A stretch of 64,000 bases of DNA from assembly GCF_014200605.1 (NCBI RefSeq), contig NZ_JACHCE010000002.1, positions 735,300-799,299 on the forward strand, written 5' to 3'. Source of the DNA: Pedobacter cryoconitis (GTDB lineage Bacteria; Bacteroidota; Bacteroidia; Sphingobacteriales; Sphingobacteriaceae). The position numbers and the translations under genes are program-made. Position 1 is the stretch's first letter. The number at the start of each line of letters is the position of its first letter. The notes beneath the pieces are model-generated. The model did no database searches. It saw only the letters and a list, made by a program, of their open reading frames with translations, and was not told the origin of the DNA. Shown in pieces: positions 27,388 to 36,447 of the stretch.

Positions 27388-28032
27388 TTAGCGTGCTTTA
27401 AAAAAACTTTCTTTTAATTTCTGTGCGTCTATGATTGGTGCAGGTTCGTCCAGTCTGATTAACCAGCCTTTTTGTTTGAGTAAGGCGATTTCTACTTTGG
27501 CCACAGAAAGATCTTTCCCTTTAATGTTTTCGCGGTAGATTAGTGGTGCAGGTGGTTCAACGTTTGCAGTAGTGGAAAACAGAACTTCAATATTAAATTT
27601 TGGCCATAACTGTATGTCACCAAGATTTGCTGAGAAGATCTTTTTAGCACTGTGAGCCGGAATAACGGCTGCAAATTCACCTTTATAGTTTCCTCCTTTT
27701 TCTGTAGTAAGCGTAGCCAGTACCTGGAAAGAAGTTTCATTTAATAAGTTGAAATGGGCAACTGCTGTACTGTGCTGATCGGTTACCAGACCAAGATAAA
27801 TTCCTTCTTTGATAAATTCTGCAACGGGAACAACTACAGTCTGACGGTTGGAGACTACTGTATTCTCATCCGGAATTTCACCATGTACTAAAGTCACTTT
27901 AGAGGCTTGTACCGGAATTTCAAAATCATTTGAATCAGTTACGCCAATCGTGTCTTTGTCAATTATGCGGGTAATATACCCTTCTATATTTTCGTCTACA
28001 AAACGGACGAAATCACCTAGGTTCAAGTTCAT
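27388..28032 (-). CDS. DUF2027 domain protein lacking a Smr domain
   Basis: The 214-residue protein begins with an SH3-like DUF2027 segment: LGDFVRFVDENIEGYITRI then GVTDSNDFEIPV. A beta-rich middle follows (about 70-180). In Bacteroidota this segment usually leads into a C-terminal Smr domain in proteins of about 330-380 residues; here the chain stops at KLKESFFKAR. Only 29 nt separate it from the MscS gene, so no displaced Smr part exists. It may be a natural short form. The function is unknown; nucleic acid binding is possible. Confidence 0.7.
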   Translation of the reverse strand: MNLNLGDFVRFVDENIEGYITRIIDKDTIGVTDSNDFEIPVQASKVTLVHGEIPDENTVVSNRQTVVVPVAEFIKEGIYLGLVTDQHSTAVAHFNLLNETSFQVLATLTTEKGGNYKGEFAAVIPAHSAKKIFSANLGDIQLWPKFNIEVLFSTTANVEPPAPLIYRENIKGKDLSVAKVEIALLKQKGWLIRLDEPAPIIDAQKLKESFFKAR

Positions 28033-28101
28033 ATCATTGTTTTTTTAAGGGAATACTAATGTTATTCATACAAACCTAAGGAATTATATAGAATAAATGG
28101 G

Positions 28102-28134
28102 TTTGGCGCAAATTCGCTAAGTTTTTTATCTTTG
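28102..28134 (+). promoter_or_regulatory. promoter for the VF530-type gene
   Basis: TTTG at 28102-28105 and TATCTTTG at 28127-28134 fit the phylum consensus, with a 21-nt spacer, 17 nt before the start codon. Confidence 0.55.
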
Positions 28135-28150
28135 CAGTAAGGAAAAATTT

Positions 28151-28372
28151 ATGTCGGAAGAGAAACAGGTTAATAATCCACTACACGGGAAAACATTGGA
28201 GTTTATTCTTAAACAACTGGTTTGGCATTATGGATGGCCTGAACTGGGTGCACTGATTAAGATTGCCTGTTTTAATAATGACCCAAGTTTAAAATCAAGT
28301 CTGACCTTTCTGAGGAAAACGGAATGGGCACGTAAAAAGGTTGAGAAGCTTTACCTGAATACTTTTCATTAG
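28151..28372 (+). CDS. VF530-type small DNA-binding protein
   Basis: The 73-residue protein matches the VF530/DUF2132 family: [21 protein letters not shown], then [26 protein letters not shown]. The family fold (from the Vibrio fischeri structure) is a helical DNA-binding domain; the cellular role is not established. It is a whole single-domain member. The following gene starts 4 nt after its stop, so the two are probably co-transcribed. Confidence 0.88.
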   Translation: MSEEKQVNNPLHGKTLEFILKQLVWHYGWPELGALIKIACFNNDPSLKSSLTFLRKTEWARKKVEKLYLNTFH

Positions 28373-28376
28373 CCAT

Positions 28377-29078
28377 ATGCTTCGCCGGCTATGTTTGTTC
28401 AGCTTTATCTTCTTTTTTTATACTGGCGCTAAAAGTCAGCAGTTACAGGGAACTGTCTCTGACAGGGCTACTCAGTTAAGACTGGAACAAGTAGAAGTAT
28501 TTAATCAGCAGACAAGGAAAAAAACAACGACGAATGCTAAAGGTGAATTCAGTATTGCTGCTGCGGCTAACCAGGTAATTATCTTTTATCAGCCGGGTTA
28601 TTTACCTGATACACTTTTTCTGGTTGACCTGAAACCTGTGAAAAGATATCTTTCGCTGAATAATAAACTATTACATACAATAGAAATTAAAGCGGGTGCT
28701 TTTAACCCGGAGGCGGAGTATGCTGATGTGTACCGGAAAGCCCGGTTTGCAAAATTAGCTCAGAATAAACCTTTTATACTTTCTCCTTCCGGGCTCTTTG
28801 GAAAAGAGGGCAGGGATGCAAGGCGGTTTAAACGTAATTTGGAGAGAGAAAAAAGCGAACGTAAAATAGATGAGCGTTTTAATGAGCGTGCGGTTACGGC
28901 ACTGACCCCGTTAAAAGGAGCAGAGCTGGATTATTTTATGGTGCTATACCGGCCTTCATTAAAAGAGCTGGATAAATTGGATGAAGAGGATTTTAAATTC
29001 TATTTAATAAATGCTTATAAAACGTTTAAAGCTTTGCCCGAAGCACAAAGAATTTCTCCTTCTCTAAGGGAAAAATAA
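28377..29078 (+). CDS. secreted carboxypeptidase-regulatory-like protein, second paralogue
   Basis: The 233-residue protein has a signal peptide (cleaved near AKSQ) and a beta domain (about 22-100, GTVSDRATQLRLEQVEVF), a basic helical middle, and the C-terminal motif LKGAELDYFMVLYRPSLKE with LPEAQRISPSLRE. The layout matches the protein at 16865-17602, including the spacing of LYRP and the LP-x2-QR box. It follows the VF530-type gene by 4 nt and precedes the rpsL promoter. The function is unknown. Confidence 0.78.
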   Translation: MLRRLCLFSFIFFFYTGAKSQQLQGTVSDRATQLRLEQVEVFNQQTRKKTTTNAKGEFSIAAAANQVIIFYQPGYLPDTLFLVDLKPVKRYLSLNNKLLHTIEIKAGAFNPEAEYADVYRKARFAKLAQNKPFILSPSGLFGKEGRDARRFKRNLEREKSERKIDERFNERAVTALTPLKGAELDYFMVLYRPSLKELDKLDEEDFKFYLINAYKTFKALPEAQRISPSLREK

Positions 29079-29160
29079 ATATTCTTGATCTCGTAAATAG
29101 CCTGTAAGTCTGTGTTTTCGTTTTTTTATGTTTCAAAGGGATTAAATTATAGTTAACCCC

Positions 29161-29191
29161 TTGATTTATAAAATGTATTGTCTTACCTTTG
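29161..29191 (+). promoter_or_regulatory. promoter of the rpsL-rpsG-fusA-rpsJ operon
   Basis: TTG at 29161-29163 is followed after 20 nt by TACCTTTG at 29184-29191. The transcript would begin with the small hairpin CCCT-TATTG-AGGG (29196-29208), which has a counterpart in the rplC leader. Confidence 0.7.
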
Positions 29192-29248
29192 CAGTCCCTT
29201 ATTGAGGGGTAAAGTTTTTAATAAAAATATAGAAAAAAACAAAAAACA

Positions 29249-29662
29249 ATGCCAACCATTCAACAATTAGTTAGAAAAGGTAGAGTAGCACTGGAGTTCA
29301 AGAGTAAGTCTCCTGCGTTGGACAGCTGTCCACAGCGAAGAGGTGTATGTACACGTGTATATACCACTACCCCTAAAAAACCAAACTCAGCAATGCGTAA
29401 AGTTGCACGTGTACGTTTGACCAATGGAAAAGAAGTTAACGCTTATATTCCTGGAGAAGGTCACAACTTACAGGAGCACTCCATTGTATTGATCCGTGGT
29501 GGTCGTGTTAAAGATTTACCAGGTGTACGTTATCACATCATCCGTGGAGCATTAGATACTTCAGGAGTTGCTGGTCGTAACCAACGTCGTTCAAAATACG
29601 GTACTAAACGCCCTAAACCAGGACAAGTAGCTGCCGCACCAACAAAAGGTAAAAAGAAATAA
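29249..29662 (+). CDS. rpsL: 30S ribosomal protein S12
   Basis: The 137-residue S12 lies at the decoding centre. Signature stretches are [18 protein letters not shown] and [17 protein letters not shown], where streptomycin resistance changes occur in other species; the Lys residues there are the wild-type ones. A Lys/Ala-rich tail ends the chain. It is first in the rpsL-rpsG-fusA-rpsJ operon, 16 nt before rpsG. Confidence 0.98.
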   Translation: MPTIQQLVRKGRVALEFKSKSPALDSCPQRRGVCTRVYTTTPKKPNSAMRKVARVRLTNGKEVNAYIPGEGHNLQEHSIVLIRGGRVKDLPGVRYHIIRGALDTSGVAGRNQRRSKYGTKRPKPGQVAAAPTKGKKK

Positions 29663-29678
29663 TTAGGAGGAACAGAAA

Positions 29679-30146
29679 ATGAGAAAGTCAAAACCAAAAA
29701 AGAGAATTATCCTTCCTGATCCGAAATTTAACGATGTTCAGGTGACGAGATTTGTAAATAATATGATGTACGATGGAAAAAAATCTATCGCTTACTCTAT
29801 TTTTTATGATGCAGTAGAATTAGCTGAGAAAAAATCTGGTGAAAATGGATTAGAAGTATGGAAACGTGCTTTAACTAATGTAATGCCTGCAGTAGAGGTT
29901 AAGTCACGCCGTGTTGGTGGTGCTAACTTCCAGGTTCCTACAGAAGTTCGTCCAGACCGTAAAATTGCTTTAGGCATGAAATGGTTAATTTCTTATGCAC
30001 GCAGACGTGGTGAAAAAACCATGAAAGAAAAATTAGCAGGAGAAATCGTTTCAGCTGCTAAAGGTGAAGGTGCTGCAGTTAAGAAGAAAGAAGATACGCA
30101 CAAAATGGCTGAAGCCAACAAAGCGTTCTCACATTTCCGTTTTTAA
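29679..30146 (+). CDS. rpsG: 30S ribosomal protein S7
   Basis: The 155-residue S7 starts assembly of the 30S head. Motifs include [15 protein letters not shown] and [14 protein letters not shown] perfect Shine-Dalgarno AGGAGG (29665-29670) stands 8 nt before the ATG, which is unusual in a phylum whose ribosomes mostly ignore such sites. In other bacteria S7 represses its own operon; the strong site may mark control here. Confidence 0.98.
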   Translation: MRKSKPKKRIILPDPKFNDVQVTRFVNNMMYDGKKSIAYSIFYDAVELAEKKSGENGLEVWKRALTNVMPAVEVKSRRVGGANFQVPTEVRPDRKIALGMKWLISYARRRGEKTMKEKLAGEIVSAAKGEGAAVKKKEDTHKMAEANKAFSHFRF

Positions 30147-30162
30147 TTATTGAAAACATAAG

Positions 30163-32277
30163 ATGTCAAGAGATTTAAAATTCACAAGAAACATTGGTAT
30201 TGCTGCGCACATTGATGCTGGTAAAACCACTACTACAGAGCGTATCCTTTATTATGCTGGTGTTAGTCACAAAATTGGTGAAGTGCACGAAGGTGCTGCA
30301 ACCATGGACTGGATGGCACAGGAGCAGGAGCGTGGTATCACTATTACTTCTGCTGCTACTACAGTTGGCTGGAAATATAGAGGACAAGATTACCATATTA
30401 ACATTATCGATACACCGGGTCACGTGGATTTTACCGTTGAGGTAAACCGTTCACTTCGTGTATTAGATGGTTTGGTATTCTTATTTTCTGCGGTTGATGG
30501 TGTTGAGCCTCAATCTGAAACTAACTGGCGTCTGGCTAACAACTACAACGTTGCCCGTATTGGCTTCGTCAACAAAATGGACCGTTCAGGTGCAGATTTC
30601 TTGAAAGTTGTTGGACAGGTTAAAAGCATGTTAGGCAGTAACGCAGTTCCTTTACAATTACCTATCGGTGCTGAAGAAGGCTTTAAAGGTGTAGTTGATT
30701 TAATCAACAACCGTGGTATCGTTTGGAATGAGCATGATAAAGGTATGACCTTTACTGAAGTGCCAATTCCAGAAGATATGCTGGATGAAGTTGCTGAATG
30801 GAGAGAAAAATTATTAGAATCTGTTGCTGATTACGATGAGACTTTGATGGAGAAATTCTTCGAAGATCCTAACTCAATCACAGAACGTGAGATCCTGGAT
30901 GCTTTACGTAAAGCAGTATTGGATGCTAAAATTGTACCTATGGTTTGTGGTTCATCTTTCAAAAACAAAGGTGTTCAGACTATGCTTGATTACGTGATGG
31001 AATTATTGCCTTCACCAATGGATCAAGAAGGTGTAATTGGAACTAATCCAAACACAGGTGAAGAAATTTTACGTAAACCAAGTGAGGCAGAGCCTTTTGC
31101 AGCTTTAGCATTTAAAATTGCAACAGATCCTTTCGTTGGTCGTCTTTGCTTTATCCGTGTTTACTCGGGTAACTTAGAGGCTGGTTCTTACGTTTATAAC
31201 GCACGTTCTGAAAACAAAGAGCGTATCTCCCGTATCTTCCAAATGCATGCAAACAAGCAAAACCCTATTCCAAATGTTGGAGCTGGTGATATTGCTGCGG
31301 TTGTAGGTTTTAAAGATATCAAAACAGGTGATACACTTTGTGATGAGAAAAACCCAATCATTCTGGAGTCAATGGTATTCCCTGAGCCAGTTATCGGTTT
31401 AGCTATTGAGCCTAAAACTCAGGCTGATGTTGATAAATTAGGTATCGGATTATCTAAATTAGCTGAAGAAGATCCTACATTCAGAGTACAAACTGATGAG
31501 GATTCTGGTCAGACTATTATCTCTGGTATGGGTGAGCTTCACTTAGATATCCTGATTGACCGCTTAAAACGTGAGTTTAAAGTAGAGGTTAACCAGGGAG
31601 CGCCACAGGTTTCTTACAAAGAGGCAATCACTGGTACTGTTCAACACCGTGAGACGTATAAAAAACAATCAGGTGGTCGTGGTAAATTCGCGGACATTCA
31701 GATTGTTATTTCGCCAATCGATGCTGACTTTGAAAAAGGTGGTTTACAATTCGTAAACGAAATTACTGGTGGTTCTATTCCTCGTGAATTTATTCCTTCA
31801 GTTGAAAAAGGATTTGCTGCTTCAATGTCTAACGGAGTTTTAGCTGGATACCCACTTCCGGATATGAAAGTTCGTTTAATTGACGGTTCATTCCACGCAG
31901 TCGATTCAGATGCTTTATCTTTCGAACTTGCCGCTAAAATGGCATACCGTGAAGCATTACCAAAATGTAGCCCAGTATTGATGGAGCCAATCATGAAAAT
32001 CGAAATCTTAACCCCTGAAGAAAACATGGGTGATGTTATCGGTGACATGAACCGTCGTCGTGGTCAGCTTTTAGGTATGGATACACGTAATGGTTCTCAG
32101 GTAATTAAAGCAACTGTACCACTTTCTGAAATGTTTGGTTATGTAACTCAGTTACGTACAATCACTTCAGGTCGTGCAACGTCTACTATGGAGTTCGATC
32201 ACTATGAACCAGCTCCAAGAAACGTTATGGATGAAGTAATTGCTAAATCAAAAGGCAGAATCAAATCTGCTGAGTAA
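30163..32277 (+). CDS. fusA: translation elongation factor G
   Basis: The 704-residue GTPase drives translocation. The G domain has [15 protein letters not shown] (P-loop), [11 protein letters not shown] (switch I), [12 protein letters not shown] and [10 protein letters not shown]. Domains II-V follow, with the conserved [10 protein letters not shown] and [17 protein letters not shown]. It lies between rpsG (16 nt) and rpsJ (62 nt), in the standard str operon order without tuf. Confidence 0.98.
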   Translation: MSRDLKFTRNIGIAAHIDAGKTTTTERILYYAGVSHKIGEVHEGAATMDWMAQEQERGITITSAATTVGWKYRGQDYHINIIDTPGHVDFTVEVNRSLRVLDGLVFLFSAVDGVEPQSETNWRLANNYNVARIGFVNKMDRSGADFLKVVGQVKSMLGSNAVPLQLPIGAEEGFKGVVDLINNRGIVWNEHDKGMTFTEVPIPEDMLDEVAEWREKLLESVADYDETLMEKFFEDPNSITEREILDALRKAVLDAKIVPMVCGSSFKNKGVQTMLDYVMELLPSPMDQEGVIGTNPNTGEEILRKPSEAEPFAALAFKIATDPFVGRLCFIRVYSGNLEAGSYVYNARSENKERISRIFQMHANKQNPIPNVGAGDIAAVVGFKDIKTGDTLCDEKNPIILESMVFPEPVIGLAIEPKTQADVDKLGIGLSKLAEEDPTFRVQTDEDSGQTIISGMGELHLDILIDRLKREFKVEVNQGAPQVSYKEAITGTVQHRETYKKQSGGRGKFADIQIVISPIDADFEKGGLQFVNEITGGSIPREFIPSVEKGFAASMSNGVLAGYPLPDMKVRLIDGSFHAVDSDALSFELAAKMAYREALPKCSPVLMEPIMKIEILTPEENMGDVIGDMNRRRGQLLGMDTRNGSQVIKATVPLSEMFGYVTQLRTITSGRATSTMEFDHYEPAPRNVMDEVIAKSKGRIKSAE

Positions 32278-32339
32278 TAAAAAATAAACCGGCCGCCTGT
32301 TATTAATAGCTCTAACAGGCAGCCTTAAATAAAAATAAA

Positions 32340-32645
32340 ATGAGCCAAAGAATCAGAATTAAATTAAAATCTTACGATTACAATCTGGTAGATAAATCTG
32401 CTGAGAAAATCGTTAAGACTGTAAAACCTACGGGTGCAGTTGTTAGTGGACCAATTCCATTGCCAACAGAAAAGAAAATCTTCACTGTTTTACGTTCACC
32501 ACACGTGAACAAAAAAGCACGTGAGCAGTTTCAATTATGTGCATACAAACGTTTGTTAGATATTTATAGCTCTAACTCTAAAACTGTTGATGCGTTGATG
32601 AAACTTGAATTACCTAGCGGTGTTGAAGTAGAAATCAAAGTTTAA
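32340..32645 (+). CDS. rpsJ: 30S ribosomal protein S10
   Basis: The 101-residue S10 (also NusE, in transcription antitermination) has [21 protein letters not shown] and [28 protein letters not shown]. In most genomes rplC follows directly; here two terminators and four unrelated genes intervene, so rpsJ is the last gene of the first ribosomal transcript. Confidence 0.98.
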   Translation: MSQRIRIKLKSYDYNLVDKSAEKIVKTVKPTGAVVSGPIPLPTEKKIFTVLRSPHVNKKAREQFQLCAYKRLLDIYSSNSKTVDALMKLELPSGVEVEIKV

Positions 32646-32665
32646 TGCTTTTTTAGATTACAAAG

Positions 32666-32702
32666 AAAAAGGCCTGTGGAATTTCCGCAGGCCTTTTTTT
32701 GG
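32666..32702 (+). terminator. intrinsic terminator after rpsJ
   Basis: A GGCCTGTGG / CCGCAGGCC stem sits between an A-run and a T-run, 20 nt after the rpsJ stop. Confidence 0.88.
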
Positions 32703-32767
32703 TTTCCGTTGTTATTGGAATCCTTGTCTTTTCTATTTTATTCTTGTGATGATTGCTTTATTATTAT

Positions 32768-32802
32768 GAAAAAAGACCTTTCCGTTTTGGAAGGGTCTTT
32801 TT
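32768..32802. terminator. second, orphan terminator
   Basis: A stem AGACCTTTCC with GGAAGGGTCT is flanked by A- and T-runs. No gene lies between it and the first terminator. The intervening 65 bases are AT-rich with no feature. Confidence 0.8.
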
Positions 32803-32933
32803 AGTAGTAACATATATTTGAATTATTTTTATTGGTTAATTGACTGTTAATTAGTGTTTTGTGCTTTGTGTTGATTTGTGGCACTGGCTTGGATAAGCTG
32901 GTAAATATTAAAAATAAATACACCTCATTCGTA

Positions 32934-34256
32934 ATGAAAAAACTAATACTGGCAATAATTGCTCTAACTACTGTTACGCTAAATGTACAGGCACAACAAG
33001 ACATCTTAAAAGTGAAAAAAGATACAGTGGCCCGATCACTGCCTTCACCTATTGATTCACCTCCTTTTCCAAGTTCAGAGTGGGACGGTGCTCCTCTGAT
33101 TGGTGTGAACTCTGAAGCACCAAACTATCCTTTGCAAAAACTACTGGGGCTTAAGGGACGTTTTAAAATATATGGATGGCTTGATTTCGGTGGCAATATA
33201 AGTTCATCGAAACATTCCAATGCCCCTGAATCTTATGATTTAGTGCCCAATGGTGTCGGACTGGATCAGGCTATTATCAAAATAGAAAGACAGCCTAATA
33301 CGGTGCAGACCAAACATTTTGATTATGGTTTTTTGTTGACGAATATATTTGGTACAGACTATCGTTATACGACTGGTAAAGGTTATTTCAGTGACCAGTT
33401 ATTGAAGCATAATAATAAATATGGTTATGATCCTGCTGAAATCTACGGATTGCTTTACTTTCCTAAAGTAGCGGATGGTCTGGTTTTAAAAATAGGACGT
33501 TTTATTTCTCCTGCTGATATTGAAGCGCAGTGGGCACCTGATAATTATTTGTATTCACACTCTCTGATGTTTACAGTTGATCCCTATACTTTTACCGGTG
33601 TGCAGGCCACTTTTAAATTAGGAGCGCACTGGCAGTTAATGGCAGGGGCACATGCGGGTAATGATATGGCTCCATGGAGTAATTCAGCGAGTATTAATGG
33701 CCTGCTGATGGCACGCTGGGTATCGGATGATAATAATAACTCTCTTTTCGGAGGGATCAATTCACTGGGATCAGGAAAGTATAAAAATAACCATGATAAT
33801 CTGCAGATGGCTGTGGCTACCTGGGGACACCGCTTTAGCGGTCGGGTGCATATGATGACTGAGGTTTATTATATGTGGCAAAAGGATGCATTGGTTGGGG
33901 GAACTGTGATAGACGGACCTCCAAAAGATTTTTATACCGGAGTAGGTGCCGGGAATCTGATACCAGGAACTTCACAGGCTGTTGGGGCGGTTAACTATTT
34001 TCAGATTAAGTTCTCTGCGAAGGATTACTTGTCTGTACGTAATGGCTATTTGAGTGATCCTCAGGGAAACAGAACTGGTTATGCTACTCAGTATTCAGAT
34101 CATACGATAGGTTTTGTGCATCACTTTAATAGTTTGATCATGATCCGTCCTGAAATTAGATATGAGCATGCTTATAAAGATGGGATAACTCCATATGATA
34201 ATGGTGTTAAAAAGGATCAGTACACTGCCGCAATGGATATAATTGCGAGATTTTAA
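32934..34256 (+). CDS. outer membrane beta-barrel porin (BBP2/OmpL-like)
   Basis: The 440-residue protein has a signal peptide (cleaved near VQAQ) and long runs of alternating beta strands (YGWLDFGGNISSS, KIGRFISPADIEAQWAPDN, HTIGFVHHFNSLIMIRPEIR), ending in an aromatic residue (IIARF) as outer membrane barrels do. It resembles the putative beta-barrel porin-2 family. The substrate is unknown. It is the first gene of the insertion between rpsJ and rplC. The ATG at 32934 is chosen because it begins the signal peptide. Confidence 0.72.
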   Translation: MKKLILAIIALTTVTLNVQAQQDILKVKKDTVARSLPSPIDSPPFPSSEWDGAPLIGVNSEAPNYPLQKLLGLKGRFKIYGWLDFGGNISSSKHSNAPESYDLVPNGVGLDQAIIKIERQPNTVQTKHFDYGFLLTNIFGTDYRYTTGKGYFSDQLLKHNNKYGYDPAEIYGLLYFPKVADGLVLKIGRFISPADIEAQWAPDNYLYSHSLMFTVDPYTFTGVQATFKLGAHWQLMAGAHAGNDMAPWSNSASINGLLMARWVSDDNNNSLFGGINSLGSGKYKNNHDNLQMAVATWGHRFSGRVHMMTEVYYMWQKDALVGGTVIDGPPKDFYTGVGAGNLIPGTSQAVGAVNYFQIKFSAKDYLSVRNGYLSDPQGNRTGYATQYSDHTIGFVHHFNSLIMIRPEIRYEHAYKDGITPYDNGVKKDQYTAAMDIIARF

Positions 34257-34282
34257 TGTAGTGTGAATTTAAGTTCTTTTAT

Positions 34283-34319
34283 AAAAAAAAGCCGCTGAAA
34301 AAGTTCAGCGGCTTTTTTT
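34283..34319. terminator. bidirectional intrinsic terminator
   Basis: GCCGCTGAA with its perfect complement, eight A before and seven T after, between the converging porin and coiled-coil genes. Confidence 0.88.
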
Positions 34320-34327
34320 ATGAATTG

Positions 34328-34954
34328 TTATTGAAGCCCACGGCTTTTATAATCATCAAGTTTATTACGTTCATCTTGTAATTCTCTGGCTAATTTCTTT
34401 TCTTTTTCATTAGCCTTCACTTTATAAGCCTGATATTCCTGAGAAATTTCTTCATACAGGCCGCTTCTATATTTTGCTTCGTGAATATTTTTGGCAGACC
34501 TGATGGTTACAAAGGCAAAGCCTAATGCCAGTACGATAATCAGTGTCCATACAATTGTGTTATAAGTCCCTTTGGCAAAAGGAATGCCTAAAAAGGTGAT
34601 TTCATTAACTTTTGAATTTGAGGTGGCCAGTGAGCTTTGATTTCCCCTGATCTGGTTATTGAGGTCGGTAATTGTTTTAGCCTGCTCGGCAACTTTAGCA
34701 TTTACAGTTTTATAAGTATTGCGTTCTTTCCGGATTGAGTCAGTGACGCTCTTATAAAAAGATGCAAGCCTGTATGGATTGATCAGTTTATAAGTGTTAA
34801 GTGTTTTTGATTTTGAAAGCATAAACTCATACTGACCTCTTAAGCTTGGGTCGGCTTTTGTGCTGTCAACAGGAAGTTTTACCTGGGCACTGGCCTGCAT
34901 AAATGATAGGTTAATCATCACAAGGGTAAGGAGCGGGAATAAGAATTTGTTCAT
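34328..34954 (-). CDS. unknown exported protein with coiled coils and one membrane segment
   Basis: I do not recognise the family. The 208 residues comprise a signal peptide (cleaved near ASAQ), a helical part with SFYKSVTDSIRKERNTYKTV and heptad-like sequence to about 120, a membrane segment (about 134-152, VWTLIIVLALGFAFVTI), and a charged coiled coil (about 160-205). It would be bitopic, with coiled coils on both sides of the inner membrane. It is the only minus-strand gene in the insertion. Confidence 0.6.
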   Translation of the reverse strand: MNKFLFPLLTLVMINLSFMQASAQVKLPVDSTKADPSLRGQYEFMLSKSKTLNTYKLINPYRLASFYKSVTDSIRKERNTYKTVNAKVAEQAKTITDLNNQIRGNQSSLATSNSKVNEITFLGIPFAKGTYNTIVWTLIIVLALGFAFVTIRSAKNIHEAKYRSGLYEEISQEYQAYKVKANEKEKKLARELQDERNKLDDYKSRGLQ

Positions 34955-35032
34955 TTGGAATAGGTTATTTATAATTTAACAATGAGATTTTAATTTTATT
35001 GTGTTTTGATTGTAGATAGTATATTTGTCTCA

Positions 35033-35869
35033 ATGTCGGTATTACTATTTACAATTATTGTTTTGGCGGGTGCTTTTTTAGCAGGACTTGTTGGTTCTTT
35101 AACAGGCCTGGGTGGGGGAGTGATCATAATTCCCTTATTAACACTGGTTTTAGGGGTTGATATTCATTATGCTATAGGCGCTTCTATTGTTTCTGTAATT
35201 GCGACCTCATCAGGTTCTGCGGCAGCTTATGTTAAAGAAGGGATAACAAATATCCGTATTGGAATGTTCCTGGAAATTGCCACGACGATAAGTGCGGTGA
35301 TTGGTGCAATAATTACCGTTTATATCAATCCCGGATATATTGCTGTGATCTTTGGATGTATCCTGCTTTTCTCTGCGGCAATGATGGTACGTAAAAAAGT
35401 GGACCACTCGGATGATAAAACAACTGGTATATTAGCTAATTTCTTTAAGTTAAACGGAAGTTATCCCACTGCCGGCGGTACAGTTAAGTATGGCGTTCAT
35501 AATGTGGTGGGCGGCTTTATAATGATGTTCGTGGCTGGAATTATATCCGGTCTTCTGGGGATCGGTTCTGGAGCTTTAAAAGTGGTGGCGATGGATAATA
35601 TTATGCGTTTACCATTTAAAGTCTCTACAACAACCAGCAATTTTATGATGGGAGTAACTGCTGCAGCGAGTGCGATTGTTTATTTACACCGCGGACAAAT
35701 TGATCCCGGTATTGCTATGCCAGTTACTTTAGGTGTATTGACGGGGGCGACAGTGGGTTCTAAATTATTAGTAAAAACGAATACAGACAAACTAAAGGTT
35801 ATATTTGCAGTAGTGGTAACTTTTCTGGCGCTGCAGATGATTTATAACGGACTGGCAGGAAAACTGTAA
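35033..35869 (+). CDS. TauE/SafE family membrane exporter
   Basis: The 278-residue protein has about eight membrane segments. Near the start is GLVGSLTGLGGGVIIIPLL and in the second half GIISGLLGIGSGALKV, the two repeated glycine-rich motifs of the TauE/SafE (DUF81) family, which moves sulfite, sulfoacetate or related anions. Its stop overlaps the start of the DUF1634 gene, a common pairing. A TTG 27 nt upstream is in frame, but ATG 35033 is preferred. Confidence 0.88.
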   Translation: MSVLLFTIIVLAGAFLAGLVGSLTGLGGGVIIIPLLTLVLGVDIHYAIGASIVSVIATSSGSAAAYVKEGITNIRIGMFLEIATTISAVIGAIITVYINPGYIAVIFGCILLFSAAMMVRKKVDHSDDKTTGILANFFKLNGSYPTAGGTVKYGVHNVVGGFIMMFVAGIISGLLGIGSGALKVVAMDNIMRLPFKVSTTTSNFMMGVTAAASAIVYLHRGQIDPGIAMPVTLGVLTGATVGSKLLVKTNTDKLKVIFAVVVTFLALQMIYNGLAGKL

Positions 35870-36264
35870 TGAAGCAAATGGGTAAACATTATTTCGCAGA
35901 TAAGGATATACAGGTAATTCTGGGAACATTACTCCGGGTAGGTGTGATTGCTTCTATGCTTGTGGTTTTTATTGGCGGTCTGATTTATCTGAGCGGATAC
36001 AGCCGTGAAATCATTGATTACAGTGTTTTTAATCCTTCGAAAACCAAATATTCTTCTATTCTCGCTATCTTTCAGGGCTTGAGTGTATTAGACGGAAAAG
36101 CGATCATCCAATTCGGAACTTTGCTACTGATTTTTACACCGGTTACCCGGGTTGTGTTTTCGATTTTTGGCTTCCTGATTGAACGCGATTATTTATATGT
36201 GCTGATAGGCGTGTTTGTATTGTGTGTAATTCTGATCAGTTTGAGTAACAAGCTGGTAGGATAA
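35869..36264 (+). CDS. DUF1634 membrane protein
   Basis: The 131-residue protein has three membrane segments (about 20-42, 82-105, 112-130). The pattern LGTLLRVGVIASMLVVFIGG and FGTLLLIFTPVTRVVFSIFGF matches DUF1634, usually next to TauE/SafE exporters. Start and stop overlap by one base (TAATGA), so translation is coupled. It probably acts as an accessory part of the exporter; the role is not established. Confidence 0.85.
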   Translation: MKQMGKHYFADKDIQVILGTLLRVGVIASMLVVFIGGLIYLSGYSREIIDYSVFNPSKTKYSSILAIFQGLSVLDGKAIIQFGTLLLIFTPVTRVVFSIFGFLIERDYLYVLIGVFVLCVILISLSNKLVG

Positions 36265-36339
36265 ATAATGGCTTAACTGCGTTTTATCCGATCTCTCCAA
36301 AAATAATAGCATTTATTTGCAAAATAAATTCGCTAACTA

Positions 36340-36370
36340 TTTGATCATTAAGATTTATTTCTTATTTTTG
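36340..36370 (+). promoter_or_regulatory. promoter of the rplC ribosomal operon
   Basis: TTTG at 36340-36343 and TATTTTTG at 36363-36370 are exactly 19 nt apart, a near-ideal primary promoter of this phylum. It lets the second half of the ribosomal cluster run apart from rpsJ. Confidence 0.75.
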
Positions 36371-36447
36371 CCCTCCCTTAATAGGGATGTGTATCCACCT
36401 TGAACGAAGCCCTACTGCTTCGATGGGTGTTAAATTAAAAAAAGAAA
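36371..36447 (+). promoter_or_regulatory. structured leader of the rplC operon
   Basis: The leader begins with hairpin CCCT-TAAT-AGGG (36375-36386). A longer one follows (36396-36429): CGAAGC with GCTTCG around a 6-nt loop, closed outside by CACC with GGTG. The first hairpin resembles the start of the rpsL leader. A ribosomal protein binding site is possible. Confidence 0.45.

Noticed and set aside
27359..27388. Frameshift removing a Smr domain from the DUF2027 gene
   Set aside because: Only 29 nt lie before the next gene, which is an intact channel; no Smr residues occur in any frame.
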